Source of the DNA: an uncultured Clostridia bacterium
GTDB lineage: Bacteria; Bacillota; Clostridia; Lachnospirales; Lachnospiraceae
Direction: 5' to 3'
Assembly (NCBI GenBank): GCA_937895705.1
Contig: CALBKM010000025.1
Location: 23,185 to 87,184 of the forward strand
DNA length: 64,000 nt
The stretch's first letter is position 1, and every line of letters starts with the position of its first letter. Shown one piece after another: positions 32,163 through 41,383 of this stretch. A program made the position numbers and the translations under genes. The notes beneath the pieces are model-generated. The model saw nothing but the letters and a program-made list of their open reading frames with translations. It made no database searches and had not been told where the DNA came from.

Positions 32163-33083
32163 TTATTCTCTCTCTATTACATTCAAATTCCGCTCATACG
32201 AAACCGACAAATCCATCTTTTCATAAACCTTTTCCTGTTTTCCTTCTACCAGAAACTGTATCCGGTAAATTCCCGGCAATTCCGCCAACGTATTCACCAC
32301 GGAATAAATCACTACTTCTTCCGACACCTCCGGCAGCTTGTCCAAAAACTCTTTACTGAAGTTTACCGTACAAACATTATCCTTGGTAGATACCTCCAAA
32401 ACCTTAACATCCTCCCGCAACACCGGTCTCATCTCCTCTGCAACCGGTCCGTTAATCAGCTGTTGCAATACAATGACTTCTTCCGCTTCGGAACCGATAT
32501 ACGGAATTCTCAAATTCGATGCCACAAGACCCGTTCCTTCTTTGTTGGCATAGTAAATCTTTGCATGCAAATACTGGTAGTAGTTTGCCGCCGGACCCGT
32601 GCTGTCAACAAAATCCGTCTCTTTCATAATTCCTACCGGCATCTGACTCATATTCATTAACGGCTGGCCGGCTACATAAATTACTACGGAGTCGATTTTC
32701 TCCGTCTGACACAAGGTTTTTACAATCGCCGCCCGCATCAGAACCTCCCGGATTCCCGACACGGTGCCATAGCTTTCGTTAAACAAAAGTGTAGCCAGAC
32801 CGCTGGCTTCGATAAAAACCTCCGGCAACTCCACCGTTTCCGGAATCGCACCCACATGCTCCTTTACTGACGGCGTCCGCATTTTTGAAAGCAACTCCGT
32901 TGCCAATTCGATTCCTTCTTCTTTTTCTGTAACATACCACTCTTCTGACAGACCGGTCTCGGACTCATTCAGGTAATATACCAAAATGTCACCTTCCCAC
33001 AACGTCGGTTCCGGACTTTCCTTACATCCGGCCGTCATCAGACACAATATGAAAATAACAGCCATCCATCCAGTTCGTCTCAT
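32163..33083 (-). CDS. GerMN-domain lipoprotein
   Basis: 306 residues. Signal peptide with lipobox MTAGC. Two GerMN (sporulation/spore germination-associated) domains follow: about 35-165 (ILVYYLNESETGLSEEWY...) and about 170-300 (AKIYYANKEGTGLVASNLRI...VCTVNFSKEFLDKLP). GerM of Bacillus takes part in engulfment and cortex assembly. Similar lipoproteins downstream of a histidine kinase (LpqB-like in Actinobacteria) modulate the kinase. Here it directly follows the kinase gene, which suggests the second role. GGAGG precedes ATG 33083. Confidence 0.88.
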   Translation of the reverse strand: MRRTGWMAVIFILCLMTAGCKESPEPTLWEGDILVYYLNESETGLSEEWYVTEKEEGIELATELLSKMRTPSVKEHVGAIPETVELPEVFIEASGLATLLFNESYGTVSGIREVLMRAAIVKTLCQTEKIDSVVIYVAGQPLMNMSQMPVGIMKETDFVDSTGPAANYYQYLHAKIYYANKEGTGLVASNLRIPYIGSEAEEVIVLQQLINGPVAEEMRPVLREDVKVLEVSTKDNVCTVNFSKEFLDKLPEVSEEVVIYSVVNTLAELPGIYRIQFLVEGKQEKVYEKMDLSVSYERNLNVIERE

Positions 33084-33093
33084 TGCTGCCTCC

Positions 33094-34509
33094 TTACTGT
33101 ACCGTCATCACAAAGCTGAGAGGAATACGTACCGTAAAAATCGAACCCACTCCCGGTATACTTTGTACTTTAACGGCCCCCTTATGCATCTGTACCGCAC
33201 TTTTTGTTATAGCAAGCCCCAACCCGGTACCTCCGGTTTCCCTGGAACGCGCCTTGTCTACCCGGTAAAAACGGTCAAAAACCAAACTCTGCTCCTCTTC
33301 CGGAATACCGATTCCGGTATCTTCGATTTTCACGTAGAAATATTTGTGATCGGCATTCAAAGAAACCATCACCCGTCCGCCGTCACGATTATACTTTATG
33401 GCATTCTCGATTAAATTGGTAAAAACCAACGATACCTTTACCTCATCCACTTCCGCAAACACGATTCGGTAACTTTCGAATACCATCTCGATTCCCCGCT
33501 TTAACGCCAACGGCTTCAAACGCTTCAAAATCGTTTCCAAAAGCTCGTTAATATTAATCTCCGTAATATTCAGTTCTCCGGAGGTTTTATCCAGTTTTAC
33601 AAGGGACAGTAAATCATTTACGATTTTTGCCTCCCGGTCGATTTCTGCGTTAATATCCGTAATAAACTCCCGATACATCTCAATCGGCACATCCGGCTCC
33701 AGCACCAGAGAGTCCGAAAGCACCTTAATCGCCGTAAGAGGAGTCTTTAACTCATGGGACACATTGGAAACAAACTCCTGTCTGGATTTTTCCGTGGCAG
33801 CCATACGCTCCATCATTCTTCCCACGGCATCCGCAATCTGCTCTATCTCCTGATAACTTTCCTCCTCTAAAATCCGGGAACCGTCATAAGACTCCGTGAC
33901 TTGCTCGATACGTCCCGAAAGGGCACGCAAAGACTTGGTCATTCCTCCCGAAATCACAAGAGAAACCACCAACAGAACCATTGCGGCACAAAGCAACAGC
34001 GCCGCGACATTTTTTTTAAACATCTGTTGTTCTTCCAGAATATCCGCAAGGGAAGCTTCCAAAATCATAACACCGATTACCTGCCCCTCACTTTCCGCGC
34101 TGGCTCCCAGCACAATCGGCATTACTACCTCTGCTATTCTTTTCCCCTCGTTGTAATAAGTCCGCATCTCTCCACGCATTGCAAAAATCGGTTCTTCGGA
34201 AATCAACGTCTTTCCTTCCTGTCGTCCCGCAGTATCCGTAACCACCACAAGACCGTTGTTTACCAGAACCACACGCCCCTCCAGCAGTCCGGCAAGAGAC
34301 TGTAGCTGGGCTGTCATTTGCGGCTGCAGCTGTTGTTCCAAATAGCCGTTCTGTGCGATTTGGGACGCAAGAGAAGAACCCTGCTCCACCATTCGTTCCA
34401 ATCGGGTTTCGTAACCGCGGTCCCAGTGCATGGTCATTAACACCTGCATACCGATATACAACGGCACGATACCTGCCGCCAAAATAATGAACGACAAACG
34501 AACCCTCAT
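33094..34509 (-). CDS. Sensor histidine kinase
   Basis: 471 residues from ATG 34509; in-frame codons further up would overlap the regulator gene. TM1 is about 7-25, an extracellular sensor of about 135 residues follows, TM2 is LLLCAAMVLLVVSLVISGG, then HAMP. The HisKA box is VSHELKTPLTAIK (phospho-His). HATPase boxes are N (FTNLIENAIKYN), G1 (VKIEDTGIGIP), F (FDRFYRVDKARS) and G2 (GGTGLGLAI). The layout resembles WalK/VicK/PhoR-type kinases. It pairs with the response regulator just upstream. Confidence 0.94.
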   Translation of the reverse strand: MRVRLSFIILAAGIVPLYIGMQVLMTMHWDRGYETRLERMVEQGSSLASQIAQNGYLEQQLQPQMTAQLQSLAGLLEGRVVLVNNGLVVVTDTAGRQEGKTLISEEPIFAMRGEMRTYYNEGKRIAEVVMPIVLGASAESEGQVIGVMILEASLADILEEQQMFKKNVAALLLCAAMVLLVVSLVISGGMTKSLRALSGRIEQVTESYDGSRILEEESYQEIEQIADAVGRMMERMAATEKSRQEFVSNVSHELKTPLTAIKVLSDSLVLEPDVPIEMYREFITDINAEIDREAKIVNDLLSLVKLDKTSGELNITEININELLETILKRLKPLALKRGIEMVFESYRIVFAEVDEVKVSLVFTNLIENAIKYNRDGGRVMVSLNADHKYFYVKIEDTGIGIPEEEQSLVFDRFYRVDKARSRETGGTGLGLAITKSAVQMHKGAVKVQSIPGVGSIFTVRIPLSFVMTVQ

Positions 34510-34534
34510 ACTTTTTCCCGCTTTTAAAAGCAAT

Positions 34535-35224
34535 TTAAACCTTGAAAAAATAGCCAACCCCCCATTTTGTATGTATGTAATCCGGTTCGCTCGGATTTTG
34601 TTCAATCTTCTCACGCAAACGTCTTACATGTACATCTACCGTTCTTACATCCCCCGGATACTCATAGCCCCATACAATATTTAGCAGGTTTTCCCTGCTG
34701 TATACCTTGTTCGGATTAGTCATAAGGAGCTCCAGCAGGTCAAATTCTTTCGCCGTCAGGTTTACCTCATGACCGCGCAAAAATACTCTGCGTCCGTCCC
34801 GCTCCAGACGAATGTCACCTACCGTCAGCTTATTATCTTCCGCTGCCGCTTCCGCCTGCTTTCTGCTGCGACGGAAAATCGCTTTAATCCGGGCCTTTAC
34901 CTCCAGTATATTAAACGGTTTTGTAATATAATCATCCGCACCGTACTCCAGACCCATAATCTTATCGATATCCTCACTCTTCGCCGTCAGCATCACAATC
35001 GGTACATCGGAAAACTCCCGGATCTGCTGGCAAACCTCAAACCCGGAAAGCTTCGGCAGCATCAAATCAAGTAAAATCACATCATACGATGCGGACTTTG
35101 CGGCCGCCAATGCTTCTTCACCGTCATATGCACAATCCACCGTAAAGCCCTCCTGCTCCAGGCTGAACTTAATTCCTTTCACAATTAACTTTTCATCGTC
35201 TACCACCAAAACTCTCTTATCCAT
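34535..35224 (-). CDS. OmpR/WalR-type response regulator
   Basis: 229 residues. Receiver domain with Asp9/Asp10, phospho-acceptor Asp53 (VILLDLMLP), Thr in MLTAKSED and Lys in YITKPF. C-terminal winged helix (about 130-229) with ENLLNIVWGYEYPGDVRTVDVHVRRLREKI. It is a transcription factor for the adjacent kinase. The closest overall feel is the WalR/PhoP group, but no symbol is assigned. It sits between comEA and the kinase, so DNA-uptake genes may be regulated by, or simply co-transcribed with, this system. Confidence 0.95.
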   Translation of the reverse strand: MDKRVLVVDDEKLIVKGIKFSLEQEGFTVDCAYDGEEALAAAKSASYDVILLDLMLPKLSGFEVCQQIREFSDVPIVMLTAKSEDIDKIMGLEYGADDYITKPFNILEVKARIKAIFRRSRKQAEAAAEDNKLTVGDIRLERDGRRVFLRGHEVNLTAKEFDLLELLMTNPNKVYSRENLLNIVWGYEYPGDVRTVDVHVRRLREKIEQNPSEPDYIHTKWGVGYFFKV

Positions 35225-35236
35225 ATTACCTCCTCG

Positions 35237-35920
35237 TTATTCCGCTACTATATCCTCTTTTATCCGTTCAAACATCGCATCCCCGATACCGGAAACATTT
35301 TTTATTTCATCGATACTTTGAAATGCACCCACCTTTTCCCGATACTCCAAAATACGCATTGCCTTCGCTTCCCCGATTCCGTCAAGGGTCATCAATTTCC
35401 CGGCATCCGCAGTATTTATATTAACTTTCTCCGGCTGTCCGTCTGTACCGGCGGCTGCTTTCCCGGACGTTTCCGTTCCGGTCTGTTCCAGTCGCTGCTC
35501 CGCAGACAATTCCCTTGTTTCCTCCGAGGTGGGCACATACACCTTCTGACCATCGGACAAACAGGAAGCCAGATTGTGATATGACGTATCCGCATTTTCT
35601 GCAAATCCGCCGGCCGCCTCGATTCCGTCCGCAACCCGACACCCTTTCGGCAACGCATAAACACCTTCCGACACCACCGCCCCGCACATATGCACGTAAA
35701 TCTCTTCCGGCTGTCCTTCCGTTACATTATCGTTCTGCTCCGGGTCGTCCGTTACTTCCGGCATATCCTCTGTTTCGCGGAACTTTTCCTCACCCTCATA
35801 CTTGTCCATCACGATTTGATCCTCTTTCCGGTCACCGTAGCGAATTCCAAGACACGCCACTCCGCAAACCACCACAAAACAAATCGCCGGAATCCATTTC
35901 TTTTTTTGCTTTTTATCCAT
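35237..35920 (-). CDS. comEA: ComEA-type DNA-binding protein
   Basis: 227 residues from ATG 35920 (GGGAGG upstream). A single N-terminal membrane helix (WIPAICFVVVCGVACLGI), an acidic linker, an SLBB domain (about 75-135: IYVHMCGAVVSEGVYALPKG...) and tandem helix-hairpin-helix motifs at the C-terminus (KVNINTADAGKLMTLDGIGE and DEIKNVSGIGDAMFERI). This is the standard architecture of the competence DNA receptor, which hands DNA to ComEC. comEC is encoded four genes downstream, in the same direction. Confidence 0.94.
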   Translation of the reverse strand: MDKKQKKKWIPAICFVVVCGVACLGIRYGDRKEDQIVMDKYEGEEKFRETEDMPEVTDDPEQNDNVTEGQPEEIYVHMCGAVVSEGVYALPKGCRVADGIEAAGGFAENADTSYHNLASCLSDGQKVYVPTSEETRELSAEQRLEQTGTETSGKAAAGTDGQPEKVNINTADAGKLMTLDGIGEAKAMRILEYREKVGAFQSIDEIKNVSGIGDAMFERIKEDIVAE

Positions 35921-36047
35921 ATTTCCTCCCTTAGGGAATGAAAACGGACCTGCTCTCTCATTCTCTATTGTAACGGAACTTCCGCAAAAAAACAAGTGTT
36001 TTCAGGCGCATTTTGTAATCACTTCCGGTTACCAAACCAAACCCTTC

Positions 36048-36491
36048 TTACGGTTTTCCCGCAGACTTAAACCAAATTACTCCGCCTATCGTCACTGCTG
36101 CCGCACACAGTTTTTGCCAGGAAAACGGAACCTTTTCCGTACCGAACAACCCGAACACCTCAATCAGATAGGATGCGATTAACTGCGCCGTCACAATAAA
36201 CATGGCTGACTTTGCGGGACCTAAGACAGCCACGCTTTTAATTACGGTAAACGTTATAAACGCTCCCAAGACACCGCCTAACAGAAAATACTTCGGACTC
36301 ACCTGAAACAGGGAACTTAGCGCCTTTTCCTTTCCGGAAATAAACCATGCGATTACACACACCGTCAATGCGGAAAACTGTACAAATCCCGCTGCCGTCC
36401 AAATACTTGTCTGCTTTGTCACACCCGCATTCCATACCCCTTGTATACTCATCAAAGCACCCGATATAATCGCAATCAAAAATCCTAACAT
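36048..36491 (-). CDS. DMT superfamily transporter of the YdcZ type
   Basis: 147 residues with four to five hydrophobic helices, the length of the DMT_YdcZ (DUF606) family. Start LIAIISGALMSIQGVWNAGV, then FLLGGVLGAFITFTVIKSV and SAMFIVTAQLIASYLIEVFG are typical family patterns. Such half-size proteins usually work as pairs or dimers, and only one copy is present here. The substrate is unknown. AAGGAGGT precedes ATG 36491. Confidence 0.9.
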   Translation of the reverse strand: MLGFLIAIISGALMSIQGVWNAGVTKQTSIWTAAGFVQFSALTVCVIAWFISGKEKALSSLFQVSPKYFLLGGVLGAFITFTVIKSVAVLGPAKSAMFIVTAQLIASYLIEVFGLFGTEKVPFSWQKLCAAAVTIGGVIWFKSAGKP

Positions 36492-36642
36492 GCCGCTACC
36501 TCCTTATTATCGGAAGTATGTGCATTTTCTTTTCAAATATTCGGCAAAAAGGCTTGTATTTCCGATCGGAATATGCCAAGATAATAACAAAGCCAGTCAA
36601 CTTATTTACAGGTGAATTCACAAAACAAAGGAATATCGATTT

Positions 36643-37518
36643 ATGAAAAAAACAACTCGCTCCGATGCTTTATTGTTCAAACAGAAACGATATATTGCAG
36701 GTCGAATCCTTGCCCTGCTTCTTTTGTTTTGCCTTTCTCCTCTCTCCCGTGTATTTTACAGCATGGCAGTGATGAGCATTTACAGCAAAATGAATGAAAA
36801 AAACAGCCTTATACATACGGAAGGAATCGAGCTCTCGGTTCCCGGCGGTCTAGCCACCCTGCGCTCCGACTGGTACCCTTTTGTTATGACCTTTGAGGCC
36901 AACAGTGGATTCCGTCACTTTACCGGAAACTCCTCTCTGGATTTAACCATCCTTTATAACTTTCCAGCATTTTCTCCGGCAAAGGGTTGCAGCCGACTTT
37001 ACGATACCGCTTCTCCCTATTACAACAGCTTTTACGGAGCCTATCTGGTAAAGGATTCATCCGGCGGTATTTACGGCTTTACAAGGCAGTCCGACGGTAC
37101 GCTCTGCCCGGACGCTGCCGCAGTCGCGGAGGTTCCCAAATATGACTTTTGGCAGTTGGTACTGTCCGAGTTCGGACTTACAAGAGCAAATGCGGTGTTT
37201 GACTGGAACATTACGGATATTTCCGAACCGATTTATTATGCCGGTGAAGATGGTTTTTACCGCATGGATGCCACGCTTACGGTCAACGGCTCCTCCCACG
37301 AATACGACGGCTTTACCCAGTCCTATCTACAGTACGGGAAACCGAACTTTCCTGTTACAGACTCGTTAGCTCCTATCCCGATGTACGGCAGACTGTACGG
37401 CAAATATCTGGAAGAAAAACAGGTCTCGTTGTTTTTCTATATTGTGGCGGCAGACACGGAAGTTTTGGAAAAATGCGATAAAGAAATTCTTTCTGAAAGC
37501 ACCGTTACTTACCGATAG
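36643..37518 (+). CDS. Hypothetical membrane-anchored protein
   Basis: 291 residues with one N-terminal membrane helix (about 20-40, ILALLLLFCLSPLSRVFYSM); the rest lies outside. It is strand-rich with many aromatic residues (HTEGIELSVPGGLATLRSDWYPFVMTFEA). I do not recognise a domain. A modest ribosome site (AAAGGAA) precedes the ATG. It is convergent with the XRE regulator and shares a terminator region with it. Confidence 0.72.
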   Translation: MKKTTRSDALLFKQKRYIAGRILALLLLFCLSPLSRVFYSMAVMSIYSKMNEKNSLIHTEGIELSVPGGLATLRSDWYPFVMTFEANSGFRHFTGNSSLDLTILYNFPAFSPAKGCSRLYDTASPYYNSFYGAYLVKDSSGGIYGFTRQSDGTLCPDAAAVAEVPKYDFWQLVLSEFGLTRANAVFDWNITDISEPIYYAGEDGFYRMDATLTVNGSSHEYDGFTQSYLQYGKPNFPVTDSLAPIPMYGRLYGKYLEEKQVSLFFYIVAADTEVLEKCDKEILSESTVTYR

Positions 37519-37546
37519 CATTACGCATTTCATTGTCTCCAAAAAC

Positions 37547-37585
37547 AACGGCCCGGGATTCTTTCCACGAGCCGTTTGTTTCTTT
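37547..37585. terminator. Weak shared terminator
   Basis: 6-bp stem AACGGC/GCCGTT with an 18-base, partly paired loop, between two convergent stop codons. T-rich flank TTTGTTTCTTTGTT on the plus side. Confidence 0.5.
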
Positions 37586-37605
37586 GTTATTCTTTTCTAT
37601 CCGTT

Positions 37606-38580
37606 CTAAGAAAGCTTCTCACTTCCGTAACGCTTCACAAAATACGCTTTCACGCTTGCATCACGTTCTGCCAGCTTATTACAGGCATCGGTAGTTGCCT
37701 TTCTCTTTTCGAGAATCTTCTTTTCGTCTGCACCTTTCACTCCGAAACGCTGTAAATAGCCCCATAAACAATCGTATACTACACATTCTTGAAGCAAAAG
37801 TTCTTCATTTTCCGTGCACTTTCTCATCTCTGTCAGTGCATCTGCCAGTTCAAAAGACTTCTTTACTTTCTCCTTCAAACCGCACTCCGTACAGAACCAG
37901 ATATCCTTCATCTTCTTGTCCGTTGCAAAGCAGGCAAGCTCATACAGATTTTGCTTCAGATACAAACCGAATTCCGGCGTATTCTTGGCAAATAACTGCT
38001 CCTTTTTCTGATCGCGGGTATCGTACCAGTTTGGGTACTTTTCTCCGTAAATCGCAAGCGCCTCCTCCGTTCTTCCTTCCGCATGAAGCATTTTTGCCTT
38101 CATGTTCCATGCATTTAACCGAATCGATTCCTCGGTACATCCGCTTAAAATCTTATCACAGACTGTCAGGAATTCCTCCTTGTGCGCCAGTAATGTTGCC
38201 GTATCATTATCCGCCATATCTCCGGCCAGGTTCCACATATAGTAATGCATCACACGGTAATCGTTCGGATACTCCCCATAAGCCTTCTTAATGACTTCTC
38301 CGGCTTTTTCCGGCTCCGTCAACCAAAGGTTCCGGTAGTACGCCAAAGTCTCTTCAATTTCCGCCTGTATTTTCTCTTCGTCATACCCCATCAGTTCATC
38401 CAAGGTCACTCCGAAATAATGCGCCAGAGGGAACAACAAGGTAATATCCGGGTAAGTTTCGTTTCTTTCCCACTTACTCACCGCAGTTACCGAAATCCCC
38501 AGCACCTCCGCAATCTGTTCCTGAGTTACGCTCTTTGCTTTTCTTAATCTCTTTATGTTTTCACCGATTCTGATTTCCAT
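37606..38580 (-). CDS. XRE-family regulator with helical (TPR-like) C-terminal region
   Basis: 324 residues from ATG 38580 (AAAGGAG upstream). N-terminal HTH at about 5-60 (QEQIAEVLGISVTAVSKWERNETYPD). It is followed by about 250 residues of helical repeats (EEALAIYGEKYPNWYDTRD and similar) like the sensor part of many Lachnospiraceae XRE regulators. It resembles the XRE protein at 57525-58550 in layout. The promoter spacer upstream holds an unusual GC palindrome (GGCCGGCCGGC) near 38607-38620. The target is unknown. Confidence 0.9.
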   Translation of the reverse strand: MEIRIGENIKRLRKAKSVTQEQIAEVLGISVTAVSKWERNETYPDITLLFPLAHYFGVTLDELMGYDEEKIQAEIEETLAYYRNLWLTEPEKAGEVIKKAYGEYPNDYRVMHYYMWNLAGDMADNDTATLLAHKEEFLTVCDKILSGCTEESIRLNAWNMKAKMLHAEGRTEEALAIYGEKYPNWYDTRDQKKEQLFAKNTPEFGLYLKQNLYELACFATDKKMKDIWFCTECGLKEKVKKSFELADALTEMRKCTENEELLLQECVVYDCLWGYLQRFGVKGADEKKILEKRKATTDACNKLAERDASVKAYFVKRYGSEKLS

Positions 38581-38689
38581 AATAATCTCTCCTTTCAAGA
38601 TATTGTAGCCGGCCGGCCCACACTTCTATCATATCAGAAACCACAGGAAAGTACAGAACCCGTCAGGAAACCCAAATTTAACCTCCGGT

Positions 38690-39343
38690 TTATTTTTTCC
38701 CTCTTTGCGCTTTCTTTGTAACCAGCTTATAGCTCACCACACACGCGATTGCACCCAACAACACTCCCCCGAAAATCAAAAACGCACAATGCATAAAGAA
38801 CTCGTCCGGAAGAAGCAGTATAATCGGATCGGTACGGTAATCGAAAATCCAGTAATCATTGTTAAAAAACAACTCGTGAAAAATCACAAACACCTTGTCC
38901 CAGAATAAAGCAGCCAGGATTCCCAGTACCACCGGCAATCCGCAGGAAACAATGGCGGTCATCTTCAAATACCGGTACTCCTTTTTCTTTGCCATAAATA
39001 CAATCCCTGCCGCGCCGAAAACACTGCCGAACACCGCCAGATACTTAAAGATATCGAAGATTTCTTTTACTTCTTCAAAATGAATCTTCCCGTTTTGGGA
39101 CATCGGCAAGGTTGGGAACTTTAAATCCCCATCCTTCCAAGCCATATTATAATCAATCAGTGCATCGTAATTCTCCCTTATCTCTCTTTCCGGATATCCG
39201 GAGTATTCCGCAATCTCAAGAACCTCCATATCATGATAGTACAACGGCCGAAACGCCAATGTTCCCACCACGGAAATTCCGATAATCGCCAATGTCAGCA
39301 CCAGTGCCAATCCTGCCTGTGCCCACCAAAGTCCTTTTTTCAT
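38690..39343 (-). CDS. TIGR01906/DUF1461 family membrane protein
   Basis: 217 residues from ATG 39343, which has GAGG about 9 bases upstream; ATG 39358 is also possible but has no ribosome site. TM1 is near 10-32. An extracellular segment follows with YYHDMEVLEIAEYSGYPE and ENYDALIDYNM, the signature of the DUF1461 family. Three more membrane helices are near 105-125, 130-150 and 185-205. The family role is unknown. A terminator isolates it from the ABC exporter genes. Confidence 0.85.
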   Translation of the reverse strand: MKKGLWWAQAGLALVLTLAIIGISVVGTLAFRPLYYHDMEVLEIAEYSGYPEREIRENYDALIDYNMAWKDGDLKFPTLPMSQNGKIHFEEVKEIFDIFKYLAVFGSVFGAAGIVFMAKKKEYRYLKMTAIVSCGLPVVLGILAALFWDKVFVIFHELFFNNDYWIFDYRTDPIILLLPDEFFMHCAFLIFGGVLLGAIACVVSYKLVTKKAQRGKK

Positions 39344-39430
39344 ATCTTCTAACCTCATCTTTTTACCAATATTCTAACCGCAACCGTGTGTCTGTACACA
39401 CACTTCCGTTATCCTTTTCCAATTATAAAA

Positions 39431-39470
39431 CAAAGCGCCCTTCCATGCAAGGATGGAAAGACGCTTTACA
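39431..39470 (-). terminator. Terminator of the ABC exporter operon
   Basis: Long stem 39432-39446/39453-39467 with one mismatch, followed by GTTTTATAATT on the minus strand. Confidence 0.85.
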
Positions 39471-39478
39471 TATTTTCC

Positions 39479-41383
39479 TTAGGTGGCAAATCCGGCAAAC
39501 TGATTCTGATACAGTTTTGCGTATTCACCGTTCTTTTCCAAGAGCTCCTCGTGGTTCCCTTCTTCCACGATAACGCCGCCCTTTAAGACTACAATCTTAT
39601 CCGCATCCCGAATGGTGGACAAACGGTGTGCAATGATGAGACTGGTACGATTCTTCATAAGCGCAAGCATTGCCTGCTGGATATGCATCTCGGTACGGGT
39701 ATCCACGTTGGAGGTTGCTTCATCCAGAATCAATATCTGCGGGTTTGCAATAACCGCACGTGCAATCGCAAGCAACTGACGCTGTCCCTGTGATAAGTTA
39801 CTGCCTCCTTCGGTCAGCACCGTATCGTAACCGTCCGGAAGCCGTTCGATAAACTTATCTGCCTTTGCGGTCTTTGCCGCAAACTTAATCTCTTCTTCCG
39901 TAGCATCCGGATTACCGTAACGGATGTTGGCACGAATCGTATCCGCAAACAATACCGTATCCTGAAGTACAATTGCAATAGAGTCACGCAACGTCTTCTT
40001 CGGAAGCTCCGTAATGTCCATGCCATCCACATAAATCCTGCCGCCGTCCAGCTCGTAGAATCGGGTTAAAAGATTTACTACCGTAGTCTTACCGGAACCG
40101 GTAGCTCCTACGATTGCGATTCTCTGGCCCTTCTTTACGGAAAGGTTCATTCCCTTAAGTACCGGCTCATCCGGCACATAACCGAACTCGATATCCTTAA
40201 ACTCAATATTGCCCTGAATCTGACTTACCTCAACATCAAGGGTACCTTCATCGATTTCGTCCGGTGTATCCATAATCTCGAAAATACGCTCCGCGCCTGC
40301 CAAAGCGGTCATAATAGAAGCATACTGGTTTGCGATTTCGTTAATCGGACGATTAAACTTCTTAGAGTACTGAAGCATCGCCTGAATATCACCCGGAGTC
40401 ATACGTCCGCCGCGGATCATAAAGAAAATACCGAAGGCTGCCACCAATACATACTGCAAGTTTCCGAGGAAGTTCATACACGGTCCCATAATGGAGCCGA
40501 ATACTCTAGACTTGATACTGGTCTTACGAAGTCCTTCGCTGATTTCGTTAAAACGCTCGATGGACTCCGGTTCCTTACCGTAGGCCACAACGGTCTTATA
40601 ACCGATCACCATTTCTTCTACTTCGCCGTTTAATTTACCCAGTAACATCTGTTGTTCCACAAAATAACGGCGCATAAACTTCGCCAGCTTCGCGGATACA
40701 AGCAAGGTAAGCGGTACGGTAATAAATGCCACCAGTGTTACAATCACATTACAACGAAGCATAAAGTACAACGCTCCGAAAAAGGTCAAAATACTGGAAA
40801 ACAAGGAAGCAATGGACTGGGAAACCGCATTGGATACGTTTTCCACGTCATTGGTCATACGGGACATCAAATCACCGTGACGACGATTGTCCGTTTCCGA
40901 AATGGACAATCGGCTGATTTTTGCGAACAGGTCGTTACGCATGGCAAATACCGTATCCTGAGAAATCTTTGCGGACAAAATACTCTGCAAATACGTAAAG
41001 CCCGCACTGAAGGCAAACAGTATAATCATCTTAAGTAAAATCTGCTTTAAACTGTCAAAATCAACCGTAAACTTCCCATTCACCAGTTTGATGGTATCGA
41101 TTGCCTGGCCCTGCAAGGTCGGCCCGAACAAATCCAACACCGTAACCGCACTCATGGTCAATAACAAAGCGAACAGAAAGTACTTACTTCTGCCGATTAC
41201 CTTTACAAGACGGAGTAACGTCTTTCCGGTATTCTTCGGCTTCTCTTTATTGAGACGAGCTCCCATCATCCCCCCAGGACCGCCTCTGCGTCCTCCCGGT
41301 CCGAAGCCAGGTCCTTGTCCCGGACGTCCCTGCGGCATTCCTTGCGGTGGCATATTCTGAGGCGCTTTATTCTGATTACTCAT
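39479..41383 (-). CDS. ABC exporter half-transporter (permease-ATPase fusion), second subunit
   Basis: 634 residues from ATG 41383 (GGAGGTG upstream). The N-terminal about 50 residues are Gly/Pro/Gln/Arg-rich and cytoplasmic, an unusual extension. Six membrane helices follow (about 65-340). The ATPase domain has Walker A GATGSGKTTV, signature LSQGQRQLL, Walker B ILILDEAT and H-loop AHRLST. With the overlapping upstream gene it should form a heterodimeric exporter of the LmrCD/BmrCD type. The signature here departs from LSGGQ (LSQGQ), while the partner has LSGGQ. Drug or lipid export is inferred. Confidence 0.94.
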   Translation of the reverse strand: MSNQNKAPQNMPPQGMPQGRPGQGPGFGPGGRRGGPGGMMGARLNKEKPKNTGKTLLRLVKVIGRSKYFLFALLLTMSAVTVLDLFGPTLQGQAIDTIKLVNGKFTVDFDSLKQILLKMIILFAFSAGFTYLQSILSAKISQDTVFAMRNDLFAKISRLSISETDNRRHGDLMSRMTNDVENVSNAVSQSIASLFSSILTFFGALYFMLRCNVIVTLVAFITVPLTLLVSAKLAKFMRRYFVEQQMLLGKLNGEVEEMVIGYKTVVAYGKEPESIERFNEISEGLRKTSIKSRVFGSIMGPCMNFLGNLQYVLVAAFGIFFMIRGGRMTPGDIQAMLQYSKKFNRPINEIANQYASIMTALAGAERIFEIMDTPDEIDEGTLDVEVSQIQGNIEFKDIEFGYVPDEPVLKGMNLSVKKGQRIAIVGATGSGKTTVVNLLTRFYELDGGRIYVDGMDITELPKKTLRDSIAIVLQDTVLFADTIRANIRYGNPDATEEEIKFAAKTAKADKFIERLPDGYDTVLTEGGSNLSQGQRQLLAIARAVIANPQILILDEATSNVDTRTEMHIQQAMLALMKNRTSLIIAHRLSTIRDADKIVVLKGGVIVEEGNHEELLEKNGEYAKLYQNQFAGFAT

